NCBI RefSeq assembly: GCF_902362185.1
Contig: NC_044495.1
Coordinates: forward strand, 52,680,294 to 52,744,293
Source: Chanos chanos
Taxonomy: Eukaryota; Chordata; Actinopteri; Gonorynchiformes; Chanidae
Length of the DNA stretch: 64,000 nucleotides
Direction of reading: 5' to 3'
How positions within the stretch are numbered: the stretch's first letter is position 1; each line of letters starts with the position of its first letter. Made by a program: the position numbers and the translations under genes. The notes beneath the pieces were generated by a model that was not told the origin of the DNA, made no database searches, and was given only the letters and a program-made list of their open reading frames with translations. Positions 11,867 through 24,100 of this stretch are shown here, piece after piece.

Positions 11867-14800
11867 AATGTCTAAACATTTTAGGTCAACGTACACTGTG
11901 GCTAAGGGTCAATCTGTTCTCTCTTTGTTGTTATTGTAAGAGTTGATCGATATTAGAGATAATGAAGTGAACGTAGTTTATGACTTTTAATGCTGCACTA
12001 TCACTGAAATATCAACATAACTTTTTTTTTTTTAAGATTTGAGGGAAGCATATATGTTGATAGTAAACATTTGGCAGTTATGATTTTTCTTTTGCAAACT
12101 CTTATTTAATGGCAATGAAAAAGTTTTGGTTGACTTTTTTTACTTCATGCCACATACAGGAAGTCAAACGTTTGATGACCTACAGAGTCCAGTGGAGAAT
12201 TTGTGCTGCTGCTAGGCAACCATTTAGAACAAGAGTTCAACTGTTTCTTTACTTCACTGACCTAAATGTGTGGCTATAGTTGTGATAGAAACTGTCGAAA
12301 CAGGTGTTTCATGCATCAACCCAATTTCGCATTGTTTACCAACTCCATTTGGTTTTGCAGAAATTATATCAAATAATAATTCAAACAAACCATTCCCACA
12401 CATGGAAAAATTATTATGAATTCACTGTACTGTAGCCACACCACATGAAGATATGTTACTTAAATATTTCAATGAGACAGACAATACTGGATAATCTGAA
12501 TGATGAGTCCAGGTGTGAAAGTATAAAACAACTGAAGAGTTCTTTTTTGCACTTTCAACAGACTACAAAGGCAAAGTAGGTTGCCTATAATGAACCGTTC
12601 TTTGATATGGGAGACCAAAGTGTTTGCAGCCCTTGTGACTGTATGCTATTCCTGTTATTGCTCACAGTGTAACACATCCAATGAAACATTTACCATGTTT
12701 TGAATTACTGGAATGCATTTAAGATCAGAGGCATCAGCTGACACAGTTGCTAATTGACTGTGTTTTTCAACATTATGACTTAGCTAATGGAGTTATTCAG
12801 GGTCACCTCTTCTCAGTATATCAAAACATGTTTTAGTATTGCTAACCATTATATAGTACTGAATACACTCCAAAAGCTAAGTTCTAATCCTAATAATGTC
12901 AGACACTGGTTGCAATATTCTGTACATTAACACACAAAGTGACAGTTTCTTAAAATATTAAGGGAATTGTTAAAGAAAAACAATTGCACTGAGACGCTCG
13001 TTCAATTCCTGAATTTCCCAGAAGGCTTGTTTGATTAATTATTACTGGAAAAAGGATGATTGACAGTGTACCAGAACCAATGAGGGGGTTCAATGTGGCC
13101 AGGGGCCTGTCTGAGAGGAGACAGTGAGTGGTGGCTGGCTGGAAAAATCGTCTCTGTGGGCAGAGGCCGCATGATTGCCTTTGCTCTGGGCAAGTAAGAA
13201 CATGCCCTCAGCTCTTTCTAATTAATGGTGAAAACATGTCAATAGACTGCTCACTGCATCAAAGCAAAGCCTCCAGATCCCAAACATCAGAGAAACTGTT
13301 CCAATTCAATGATGTATTTCCAGTCACAGATGAATTTATATCTGCTTAAACCAGCATACTCACATGGTAATGACACAATCACAGCTATGTTAAATTGTAC
13401 TGTTACCATTGTACTGTTATGTAGTACTGTTATATGACAAATAACTGATTTAGATCTTGTTCATAAATTCATCAACACCAATATTGCTCAGAAATACTCC
13501 TTAAAATTATGCATTTGTCCTTGAAGTCTGATCTGCTGCTTTGCTGTTTCAGACCAGAGGAGTCCAGACATGTTGTTGTGGAGTCAGGGTATACATAGGG
13601 CTTTTCTTGCACCTCAGTAATTCATTGACTCATTAAAGGAACTGATTGGTTTCTGAGGTCCCTCTCCTGGTTTTCCGAGTTTTAATTAGCGGCTGAAATT
13701 GAAGTTTTAACTCAGAGATCTTCTCGCAAATCAACCCTTAAGGACTGACTTTGGACAGCTGTTGAACACAGCTATGCTTGGTTAATGAGGCATTTGTCTC
13801 TTATGCCAGTGAAAAATATTATGGTAATTTCTCTAATCTCTCTTTTTATGTAAGACCAAATGAAAGCACGCTAACTATTTTATTTTAAAAAAGTCCTTTT
13901 TTTTCCCCTATAAAAAAAAAAGTTTCTTCTTAACCGAAAACTGTATATTGCTGCTTTGTGATTTCAAGCACAGTTCATGGTGGTGTGAGCAATGACCCCT
14001 TCCCCTTAACTGAACAGACCAGTATTGTTCCAATGTAAAACAGTGGTTTGAGATGTAGAGAGAAAAATATTCTGCATCACGATCGTTCCATGTTCCACCT
14101 CTACCACTGTCTGAATTAAAAAGACATCAGACAGCCTCACTTTGCCGCTGTAGAAAACAACAGAGGAGATCTGACATAAGTCTAAAATCAAACAAATCAG
14201 CACTGACTAAGATCAGAGCAGTTAAGTGAAACCGTTGGCTTTCAAATATATACATAAATACAGACGTACATACACACACCAGCAGATTATCAATCCATTA
14301 ATCTTCTGTGCTTATTCACATCTGTTGCGTTATATCTGATTATATATCTCTTTGTCTTTTGTTATGTTTGTCATGTTTTCTTACGTATACTTTAGAAACG
14401 CCCCGTGGTTAAAGTGCTTTCTGAAATCCTTTTATTTTATGGTATCATCTGGAGCAGGCTTGATTCTGTTTTGACTTGTCTTTTCAGTCTTTGTTTACTG
14501 TGCCTTTGGAGCTGCTCTCCCCAACGAGACTCTTCATATAATATATTATTTCATTTATCACTTCGAAAGTTTGTGGTAGAAGTTTGTGGTAGAGACAGCC
14601 AGTGTTACATCATCACACAGTTAACTCAGATCTCAGATCTGATATATGATTATGTGGTTGCTTTTTTTCTTTTTCTTTTTTTTTTTATCGTTTTGTTTTG
14701 GGGTTTTTTAACGGGTTTGAACTGCCTGTAAAAAAAACATTGTAGACTTTCATGATTGTCACACAGGTCTGGAGAGAGAGTATGTGAACGCAGAAAGACA

Positions 14801-16285
14801 GCAAAGCTGGAAACAGTATGTTTGTGGCTTTCATATACATGTATGAAGACTTGAATGTTGATGAAAAATTCATCGATGTAGTTGATTCTTGCTTACAAAC
14901 TATGGATGATGCAGTGGAGGAGTTGAGAGTAGGAAAGGGAGAAGTCAAAGACTGGTGTGCACTATGACACAGGTCTACACGACCAGCTCTTACAGTTTCA
15001 ATAGGCATTTTCAAATATCACAAGGAAACGCTGTTCCCAGTTGTGCCACCAGGATAAGTGAAACGTACCAGTTAAGTGTGTAGCACTGTGTCACAGAGCC
15101 ACTGAGTGTGACTGAAAGCCAACCATGCATAGTAGATGTCAGCAGACACAATTAGCTACCTTGCCACACATACCATTTTAGTTTCCTTTAGTTGTTACAG
15201 ATGACAGAATTTGGTTTCGTTAAAAGATTAAACCATTTTTTGTTGCAAATTTCTTTACATATGACCTTTACATTATCACAGCTGTAACTGGAGAAGTGAT
15301 ATGCTAGCTGTTACTTTGACTTATAGCCTTATGCTGTATCAGTCAAAAAGGAGTACAAAAATGTTCTTTGCTGAATGTTCACACTGCAGAGGTTATATAT
15401 TTATTCTCTATTCCTGTTCTTCAGTTTTTATTTTTACTTATGTTTCTATCCCAGCGAACCAGATTTTCTGAGCGACAACTTTAGCAAATCTTATACAGCA
15501 GAAAAGTTGACAGTGATGGAAACACTCTACTTTGACCCACATATATGTCTGTCTTATTTTGAGAAAAAATGTTTTGTAGAACGAGAAAAAAACAATAAAG
15601 AGAGAGATGATGGGATTGTGTTGAACAGACCTCATTGCAGAAATGTGTGCCTCTCTGTGGAGCTAGTCCAGACAAGCTTAGCAAAAAAATATCTTATTAT
15701 AGAGACTCAACATCGTGCGTCAGTGTTTTTAGTTTTTTAATAGAGAAAGACCTGGCGGCAGATAGACGTGGGTGAGACACCCTAACCCAAACTATTTAGT
15801 CTAAGAATTCATTTCCTGTTTTGCTACACATTGGCTCTAAATATGGGGTTAGGGATGTGGTTGGGGAAAAACAGTACCACCACTGTATGGCTAAGAGTGG
15901 TAGAACCATTTCTGACCTGCCAGTCGGTAACCAAATGGGAAAAATGAACAGATGAAGTCTAGAACACCTCATGTCGTCAAACCCAATACATATGTTATGA
16001 CTGAAAGCTGTCTAGGGCGAATGGAACAGAATCGGGGAGGAGACAGGTCAAACTGTCATGTTGTGCAGCCCGTTCCATTTTACACTGGACTCAACTCAAC
16101 TTAATCATTAGGACTGAAGTTATATAATCTTTGTGAAATGGGCTAGTCTTAAAACCGCTGTTGTTTCTGTCTCAGACACACTGTACTTTACGCTGGCCAG
16201 GGGCCAGAGTTCCCTCTGTCACAAACGGAATGCTTGTGGTTGTGAGGTCAGGGTTTATGTGGGACCAAAAAAATCCTTTTGGCAA

Positions 16286-16303
16286 GGGGGGGGGGGGGGG
16301 GGG
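16286..16303. repeat. Homopolymer of 18 G
   Basis: A pure G run within a G/A-rich context. Its length may be unreliable in the assembly. Confidence 0.9.
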
Positions 16304-17220
16304 CAAGGAGGGATTTCACACACCATTGTGATTTTACTAAAATGGAAGAAGAGTTTTAGAGGAGAAAAAGAGTACATTAAGTTATTTCTGTGCAGTACAT
16401 GTTGGACCTTAGCAACTCTGGGCCCCTCCCGTGACGGAAAGGGGGGGTGAAAACGTACGTACGTTGAGATGAGCTGAAGATGGCAGTTGACAGAATGAAA
16501 ATGAGAACATTTCCAACTGTAATCCTACTGTTTTCTTCACAAACCTCGGTCAACAAGTCAAGTTTAACATATTTTAAACTTCCTTCACAAGCCACACTCA
16601 GCGAGATATCTTAAAATATGAAACATTTTTTTTTTAAATCAAAGCGTTTCTGTGATAAACACAGAGATAAACATTTTCCCTGTTATGGACATCACCTTCA
16701 TCAAGATTACTCACCATCCGTCATCAATGCTTACTTACGTTCCTCAAATTCCCCTCGGTGAATAAACATCACATAACATTGAGAGAGAGATGCATGTTGA
16801 AGGAGGGATATAGTTTGAATGGAACTGATTAACGTCAGATTGTTTGCAGTGGAAAAATGGCAGGATGATCTGAACAGTTTGCGCTGGCGGTCACACACGT
16901 GGCCTGCCATGCTGCGTGTTTTCCTGCGAACAAAGTTCAATTAAAAATATCCATGTCTGTTAAATTAGCGCTTAGCAGGATGTTTCCACCTCACACATTC
17001 ATTTGAACGCTCCCAAACTAATGAATAATGAAGAATTGTCGGAAAGGCAAAGTCAGCGGTTCTGTGCGCATCGTAGCATCTCAATCTTGAGCAACTTTGC
17101 TGACTTTTCATAGTCTACAACTAAAATTAATGGAAAAAAGCTGTGTTCTTGTTAGTGTTTCGGATGTTGATTGCTAATCCATTCTTTTGTTGACTCAATG
17201 TTCATTTATGCTCTTTTTTC

Positions 17221-17270
17221 TTCCACTGACAAAACTTAATGATTTTTCTTCCATTGACAAAACTTAATGA
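17221..17270. repeat. 28-bp tandem duplication
   Basis: TTCCACTGACAAAACTTAAT (17221-17240) recurs as TTCCATTGACAAAACTTAAT (17249-17268) with one difference. It looks like a recent local duplication. Confidence 0.85.
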
Positions 17271-19389
17271 ATTCCAAATACTGGTATTTTTAACGAAACG
17301 AGCCAATATGTTTTGTGTATTTCACCAATGCACAATTCAAAGGCATGTCACTGAGAAAAATACACTTCAGTCTAAAAAAAAAACAAAAAACAGCTAAACT
17401 TACTGTAATTTACTGATGATACAGCTTTCCTAGCCTTTTAGTGTAATTTGAACTGAGAATTCCATTGCAAGTCTGATAAACATACTACTAATAAAATACT
17501 GTTCTTTATCCAGATTTTTTTTTTTTAAATCATGTGTAGCATTATTTGATGGCATCTTAAAGTAAATATTCAGCAATTTGAGGTTCTAGCATCAGATGAG
17601 TGTTCTTAACATTGTGTTTTGTAATCATTTCTCCAATATGCCCCTCGTTTTTGCAGTGTGACCAAATCAAATAAGTCACTCTTTCGATCTATTCAATCTA
17701 CATAACCGTCAGTTTTCTTTTTCTCTTGATTCAACCCAGCCCTAAAGGTTTTAACAGTTGATGTTCCAAAACAGTGCATGCTGAAGTCATTGACTGTAAA
17801 CAAACCCATTATTACAAAAAAGTTCCAACAGAACACACATCTCCCACAATAGAATACTGAAAAATAATAGAACAGTATTTTACGGCAATTTTTTTTCGTA
17901 TCGTATAATTTAGTGAGTGTAATTCAATAAAATACCTGTTGACTCTCACTCTGTGACCCCTATGATACATCCATTTTATTTTGGACCCAACCTTACATGA
18001 GCTTTCATTATCACAAGGTGAGGATTGTGAATGTGTGTTGTGAGGGGATCAACGTGGGCAAACACGAAAAACAATTGCCTCCAGTCCACACATTTGATTG
18101 ATCGAAATGCAGCATTAAGACATGGCCAAGAACCAACAGGGCATTAATCTTAAAGCCTCCAGGAGGAATGCAGCACTGTGTTGCCAGCTCTCTACCAGAT
18201 GAGTTACGAAAAAAAAAAAAAAAAAATTCCTCCGTTACACAGCGAAGCTGTCATTAAAGCCAGAAGTAGGATTTTTTCATGGACCAGGGTTCTATAATTA
18301 TACTGTAACCTCCCATACAGCCAGATGAACCCAGTAATTGGACTTGTAAATATCAGTCTGAAAAGTGCATGTGAAAGGTTTGTTGTTTAAATAGCCAAAA
18401 TAATGCTTGGTGTAAAATAACAGAGGAAGTTAATTACGAGTTGCATCGAAGGCCGATTTGACATGGGGGGAAAGGTAAGAGGGGAACCTCCTTTATGGAC
18501 GATTTTAATAATAATTCAATCAGTTTGTGTGTGGTTTTATTTTTGTATACATTGGAATTAAGGATAGGTGTGTCATAGGCGATGTTAAGGGAACACAGGT
18601 TATAGGTCTTCATAAGCCTACATAGCTTACAAAAGCGGTCAAAGTTCTGTTTAAACATTACCAATGAAAATTCATAGGATATCAATGTCAAGAATAAATA
18701 AGACATTGGTATCATCTCCAAAATAACCAATGTTTTTGTTATCTATACTTTTACAACTATCTGATCAGCTATATGTATCACGTTATTACATTACACAGAT
18801 ACTATATCACTGTGTTGCATTATACAGCAAACTAACCTTTGATGATTCTAAGCACGGAGAATGGCGTGACCTCTAAAACCAAGGGCAGCCTATTTGGCTA
18901 CTGTTAGTTATTACTCGACTGTTTGGAGTAGGGGGGAGAGCCTGTCTAAAATAGTTATGTAATAACTTTTCTCAGCAATGTATAGTTCTTCCTGTATAAT
19001 GTACAGAATCTATCTGTATTGAATTATAGGGGTCACAATAAGACACGATGCAAAAATACATCGCCGTAGATCATTTCCCTGTTTCTTGCAGTCTAGCTAA
19101 ATATTAAAGCGAGTAGTTTCTTTTGGAGAGTACAAGCACAGTCTCATGACTACCTCTCGGTCTGTGACGCAACCCTCATCTCCTCCCCCTTCTCCAAAAT
19201 AAATACTGAACTCAGGAGCAGTTGAAAAGTGGCATTTGATGACCAAAAACGTATGACAGAAGTGCAACGTTTTAGGAACGTTTTCATTAGTTTTTTTTTC
19301 TCTTGAAGTTTAGATCAAAATAACACGTTCTTGAGTTTGTTTGAAATTGCCATTTAAAATTGTAAATTACAGGAAGTGTTATATGAATA

Positions 19390-19489
19390 TAGGCGCCAGT
19401 TTGCATGTTGCGCGCCTATATCGCTGATCTGCGAGTGACAGCCGAACAAGACCGTGGACATCTCAGAAGAACATTTGACAAACCCGGTG
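19390..19489 (+). other. slc20a1: Probable 5' non-coding first exon of SLC20A1
   Basis: This short stretch has several CpG sites, follows TTTGCATGTTGCGCGC and ends at a good donor (GTGAGT at 19490). The coding exon downstream has a matching acceptor, a pyrimidine-rich stretch ending in CACAG at 21118-21122. That gives a 5' UTR intron of about 1.6 kb. An AT-rich element AAATAAATA sits near 19197-19205. The exon start is a guess and no transcript evidence is available. Confidence 0.4.
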
Positions 19490-21167
19490 GTGAGTTCATA
19501 GAGTTATATTCATTTCATTAAACATTCAGGGCTACTATTACAGATGTGCACATATATTCTAATGCAAAATACTAACGCTGTTGCGGAATATAGACAGGAA
19601 TTGACTGCAATGTTATTCTGCTGTACATGTCAGGACCATATTAACATACATGTAAAGTCACCCCAAAATGTGGATTCTTCGAATACACTGTAAGCAGTTG
19701 GAACCAATATTAGAAACACACAGAAAACATTGAAAAAGTCCCACACATTTAGTAAACTTAAGATGAAATGTGAACATGTAGCGTGTTTTGTTCGAATTGC
19801 CTTTTTCAAGTGCCATTTTTCAGTTTTATGGAATGCTTAATTCATACTTCATCCTCTAAGGAATTTCATTTATGTTTGTTGGTAACACGGAGCTGCAAAT
19901 TTGAACATGATCGTCTTAGTGAGGCTGCTGACTCTCTCTCTCTGCCTTCCTTTGATTTGAGCGCCACTTATGCAATCGTCTGCTAAGAACTTGGCATCGA
20001 AAAACAAATACTATTTTCAGGCATATAATCAAATGACATGCTTAATGGAGCGTTGTTAAGCCTGTATTTTAAATACGGAATCTGCATTTCTATTTATTAA
20101 ATGTGTCACAGTTCGCAAACAACTGTCCACCTATAGTAGGTGTAAAGAGAATGGTGACAAAACAAGCAAACAGCGGTAGTGTGAATGACCCCGTCAGCTT
20201 GCTACAACAGAGACTTATTCCAGCTTTCTATACCTGAAGTGTCGGTTGGTTAAGTGAACGCCTCATTTAAGTTTTACGGTGGAAAACGTCTGAGTACATT
20301 TGTTCCTTGGGAATGGACTCTCTTGTGGTTGCTGTGTTACACTTATTTGCAGGGGTTAGACAAATAACAGTCCTGAACCCACAGGTAGCATTTGCCACTA
20401 CATTTTACAAGAGAAAATACAGCCATCTAGCCTATAGATCAGTCTTGTACTCTCTCAGTCAAGCTATTTGAGAATTTCATGTCTTCAGTCAAGGAGTTTA
20501 TAACAAAATGTGTTTTGTAGTTCCTTTCCTGTTACAGTTTGCTAATGTTTCTTTTTTTTGTTGTTGTTATTTGCTGTATGTCTGTGCTGAATAACAAACC
20601 TAAACTCCTGCTGTTGCTTTTCACAGTCTAGAGCTAGTTTAAACCACATGACAAAAGAAAGAAAAAAAGAAAAACAAGGTGGTTTCGCTTAATTACGTGC
20701 TTCCCCGTGTGTTGTTTTGTGGAGCCGACGGTCTCTAATCGATTCATATGACTCTTACTTTTTCAGAATGTGTCGTCGATCTTCACCAGCACTAGCTGCA
20801 CAATGGATGTCAACTCATTCTGCATAGTCCTCCACAGCCAATTAGAAGTCCTCATTAACATTAGTATACGCAGCTAACAACTGCCTTTTGTGTCACTGCT
20901 CTCCTCTCCTTATCGTATAACGAGATAGGAAAGGAACAGGGCATAGCTTGTTTTTCTTAGATTGACTAGTCTTCCTCTTAATCTAAAAATCAACATATTT
21001 ATTTATTTAACGTCAGCGAACAAATACCTCATTAACTAAAAAAAAAACAGTACTTGACATAAGATATTGAGATTAGCTTTATTTATCGAATAGGTTAATA
21101 TTTTGCCGTTCATCTTGCACAGTCCTTTCGAAAACAAACCAAAGAAATTAGACGAATTTTTACAACA

Positions 21168-24100
21168 ATGGAAACCACCACTTTCGCGACCTTTGAAACC
21201 ATTACGGAAATCTCCCCGGCTTTTGGAGACATGTCACATTACCTTTGGCTTCTGATCCTGGGCTTCGTCATCGCGTTCATCTTGGCCTTCTCGGTCGGGG
21301 CCAATGACGTGGCTAATTCGTTTGGCACGGCGGTGGGTTCTGGTGTGGTCACCTTACGCCAGGCCTGCATCCTGGCCACCGTATTTGAGACGGTGGGCGC
21401 TATGCTTCTGGGAGCCAAAGTCAGCGAGACCATTCGGAAGGGCATCATCGACGTGAACATGTACAATGGCTCCGAGCCCCTGCTCATGGCCGGCTCCATC
21501 AGTGCCATGTTTGGTGAGTGGTCACAGTGGATGAAGCCCATCCTACTTCAGTTATGGTCAGTTATGGATAGGAGATGGAGTATTCTATGAGACCTTGGTA
21601 ACTCCTCTCATGTTATCACTATTACACACATGTAGCATGGACAGAACTGTGCTATTAACATGAAATACAAATGATCTTTTTTTATCATTCTGCTATAATT
21701 CTGAAGGCTTCTCATATAGTCACTCACTGGCGTTTACATTCTTTCACTGACACGGTGTCACATGTTCATACACACATATTGTAAACAAACATTTGCTTCC
21801 CTGCCACTGTTATATAAGATTAGTTGAGGAATCGCAGGATGCCTCCGTGGCGAAATTTTCACACGTCGCTGTAAAAAGACAGACAGGCGTATCACAAGTG
21901 CTCGTCTGTGTCCGCAGGATCGGCTGTTTGGCAACTTCTGGCTTCGTTTTTGAAGCTGCCCATCTCTGGAACGCACTGCATTGTGGGTGCCACGATTGGG
22001 TTTTCCATGGTAGCCAAAGGTCCCAAAGGGGTCCATTGGATGGAACTGATCAGGATTGGTATGTACCTATTTTGATCCAGAGCTATAATTATCATGGAAC
22101 TCTCAGTTTTGTGTGTCTCAAGATTTGGGGAGGGTGGGATAGTTTGTGACAGGGAAAGACTCTGGGTCTTCTTCTTTGCTTTAATTTTGTTGTTTAGTCC
22201 TTTTTCTCAGTGTTCCGACACGAGTCTATTTTTAGACTTGTACGAGCTGAACCCTACAGACAGAAAAAAACGTGCTCGTGTGAGCAGACCAGTGTCTCCA
22301 GCAATTTAAGAACTGTTTATGGATACACAGCTTATGATTCTAAGAAAAGACTAAGCTTAATGATGTGAAAACATACGAGACTATGTCTGCTCTTTGTATA
22401 AAGTTCTATAGCTCAACAGGCAACGTAATAGATCCAACTCAGCAATACGAGTGACCTGGCAAATTTATTTTGTTTGTGCTTTATTTTAGTGACGTCCTGG
22501 TTTCTCTCTCCTCTGCTGTCTGGAATCATGTCTGCTGTTCTCTTTTATTTCGTGCGCAGATTCATCTTGAATAAGGTACATAGAAGATCTCGACAGATTT
22601 GTGTTTTATGCGCCATCTCCGTGTCTGTTTGTTGCCACCCAGTTTTTCCATTTCTGATGGTATCTGCTCGCAATTATTTTTATCTCTGTCAGGAGGATCC
22701 AGTACCCAACGGATTACGCGCCCTGCCAATCTTCTACGCAGTTACCATGGCGATCAACCTGTTCTCCATCATGTTCACTGGCGCTCCACGTGAGTAACGA
22801 CACCTCAACGTCCTCGCACACGTTGCCCGCACAGACACAAACAAACAAACAAACGAAAAAAAAAAGAGGAAAAATTCAAGTTAGCCCTGCCAACGGAGCG
22901 CAGGGTGTCAGTGGGTTTTGTGGGGCACTGTGACTCATTTGTTTACGTAGGACGAGCTTTGACTGGAGCCAACACAGCAGCCAGCCTTCAGAGCGGATAT
23001 ATCTGAGACAGTCCAAAAAAAAAAAAAAAAAAAAAGAAAGAAAGAAAAATATGGTACACGGTGCACTCCCAACTCTTTTATCCTTCTCTTGTGAATTCAG
23101 TGTTCGCATTCAGGCACCAAATACATGAGTATGCAAAATTATCGTAGCGTTCTCTTTTGATTTTTTTTTACGTTCTTTAAAAAAAAAAAAAAGGATTTTA
23201 AACGCCGAATTTCCACCCCTTTGTTCTCTCTCACTTGCAGGGCAACGCTTTTCGAGAAGGCAACTGGCCTGGGCCGTTTACTGAAGGCTGCAGGCCGGTC
23301 TGTTTCAAAATACATGTAAAATACACGCACACACATAAAACACACAATACCCATGGCATCACATACACTTAGCGTTAGCACCAAATACAACACAGGCATT
23401 CAGTACAAGCCCATACCATCTGTCTTTGATTTTCTCCATGAAACACAGGCACACTCACACACATATATACATACACAAAATTTTTCTTTTATTACATAAC
23501 CACAAGGCCAGAGGAGGAGATCCTGTCCTGCTGTTCACCCTCTTCTGTTCTTTTCTTTTCTTTCCTTTTCTTTTCTTTCTATTTTCTCTCGCTCCATGGC
23601 AGCTTGAATTCACAAAAGCTCACAGCATGTTTATTACTGTAGTAACATGAGTGGTTGACTGCATAACCAACCTTACTTTGTTATAGTGTTTGCTAATCTT
23701 CACCATACCTGTCTCATTACTAGACCACTCCAAGTTTTATGTAATTTTTAATGTCCTAAATTTCACATCATAATTCCTGATATCTGATTGTTATCATTTT
23801 GATTGCATTGCCTAACACAACACCTCAACAAATTATCCATATTAGGTAAGTTGATGGAACTACATTAGTATAACTATCATGCTTGGCTTCCCATGTTTTG
23901 TAATTTATTGGCCTAAAAATGTATTACCCTCTGAGAACATTTCTAGTTTGACAACAGCACAACCCCCCCCCCCAAAAAAAAAACCAAAAAATGATGGGAA
24001 GTCAAGATTCTTTACAATAACAAGAGAATTCTGACAGACCCGTGTTAACTAAATGTTTGTACTTCATGAAAGGTTGAGCCATAATCACAAGGGCACACTC

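Larger units (their letters stand above)
11601..19389. other. Intergenic region between VGLL4 and SLC20A1, second part
   Basis: No exons were recognised. The stretch 13540-13850 is complex, non-repetitive DNA with homeodomain-like cores (TTTTAATTAG near 13681) and is a candidate conserved non-coding element. The stretch 16930-17110 is similar in character. Other contents are a G homopolymer (16286-16303), a 28-bp tandem duplication (17221-17270) and an inverted CCAAT pair (11830-11866). Short open frames here have no recognisable homology. Confidence 0.45.
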
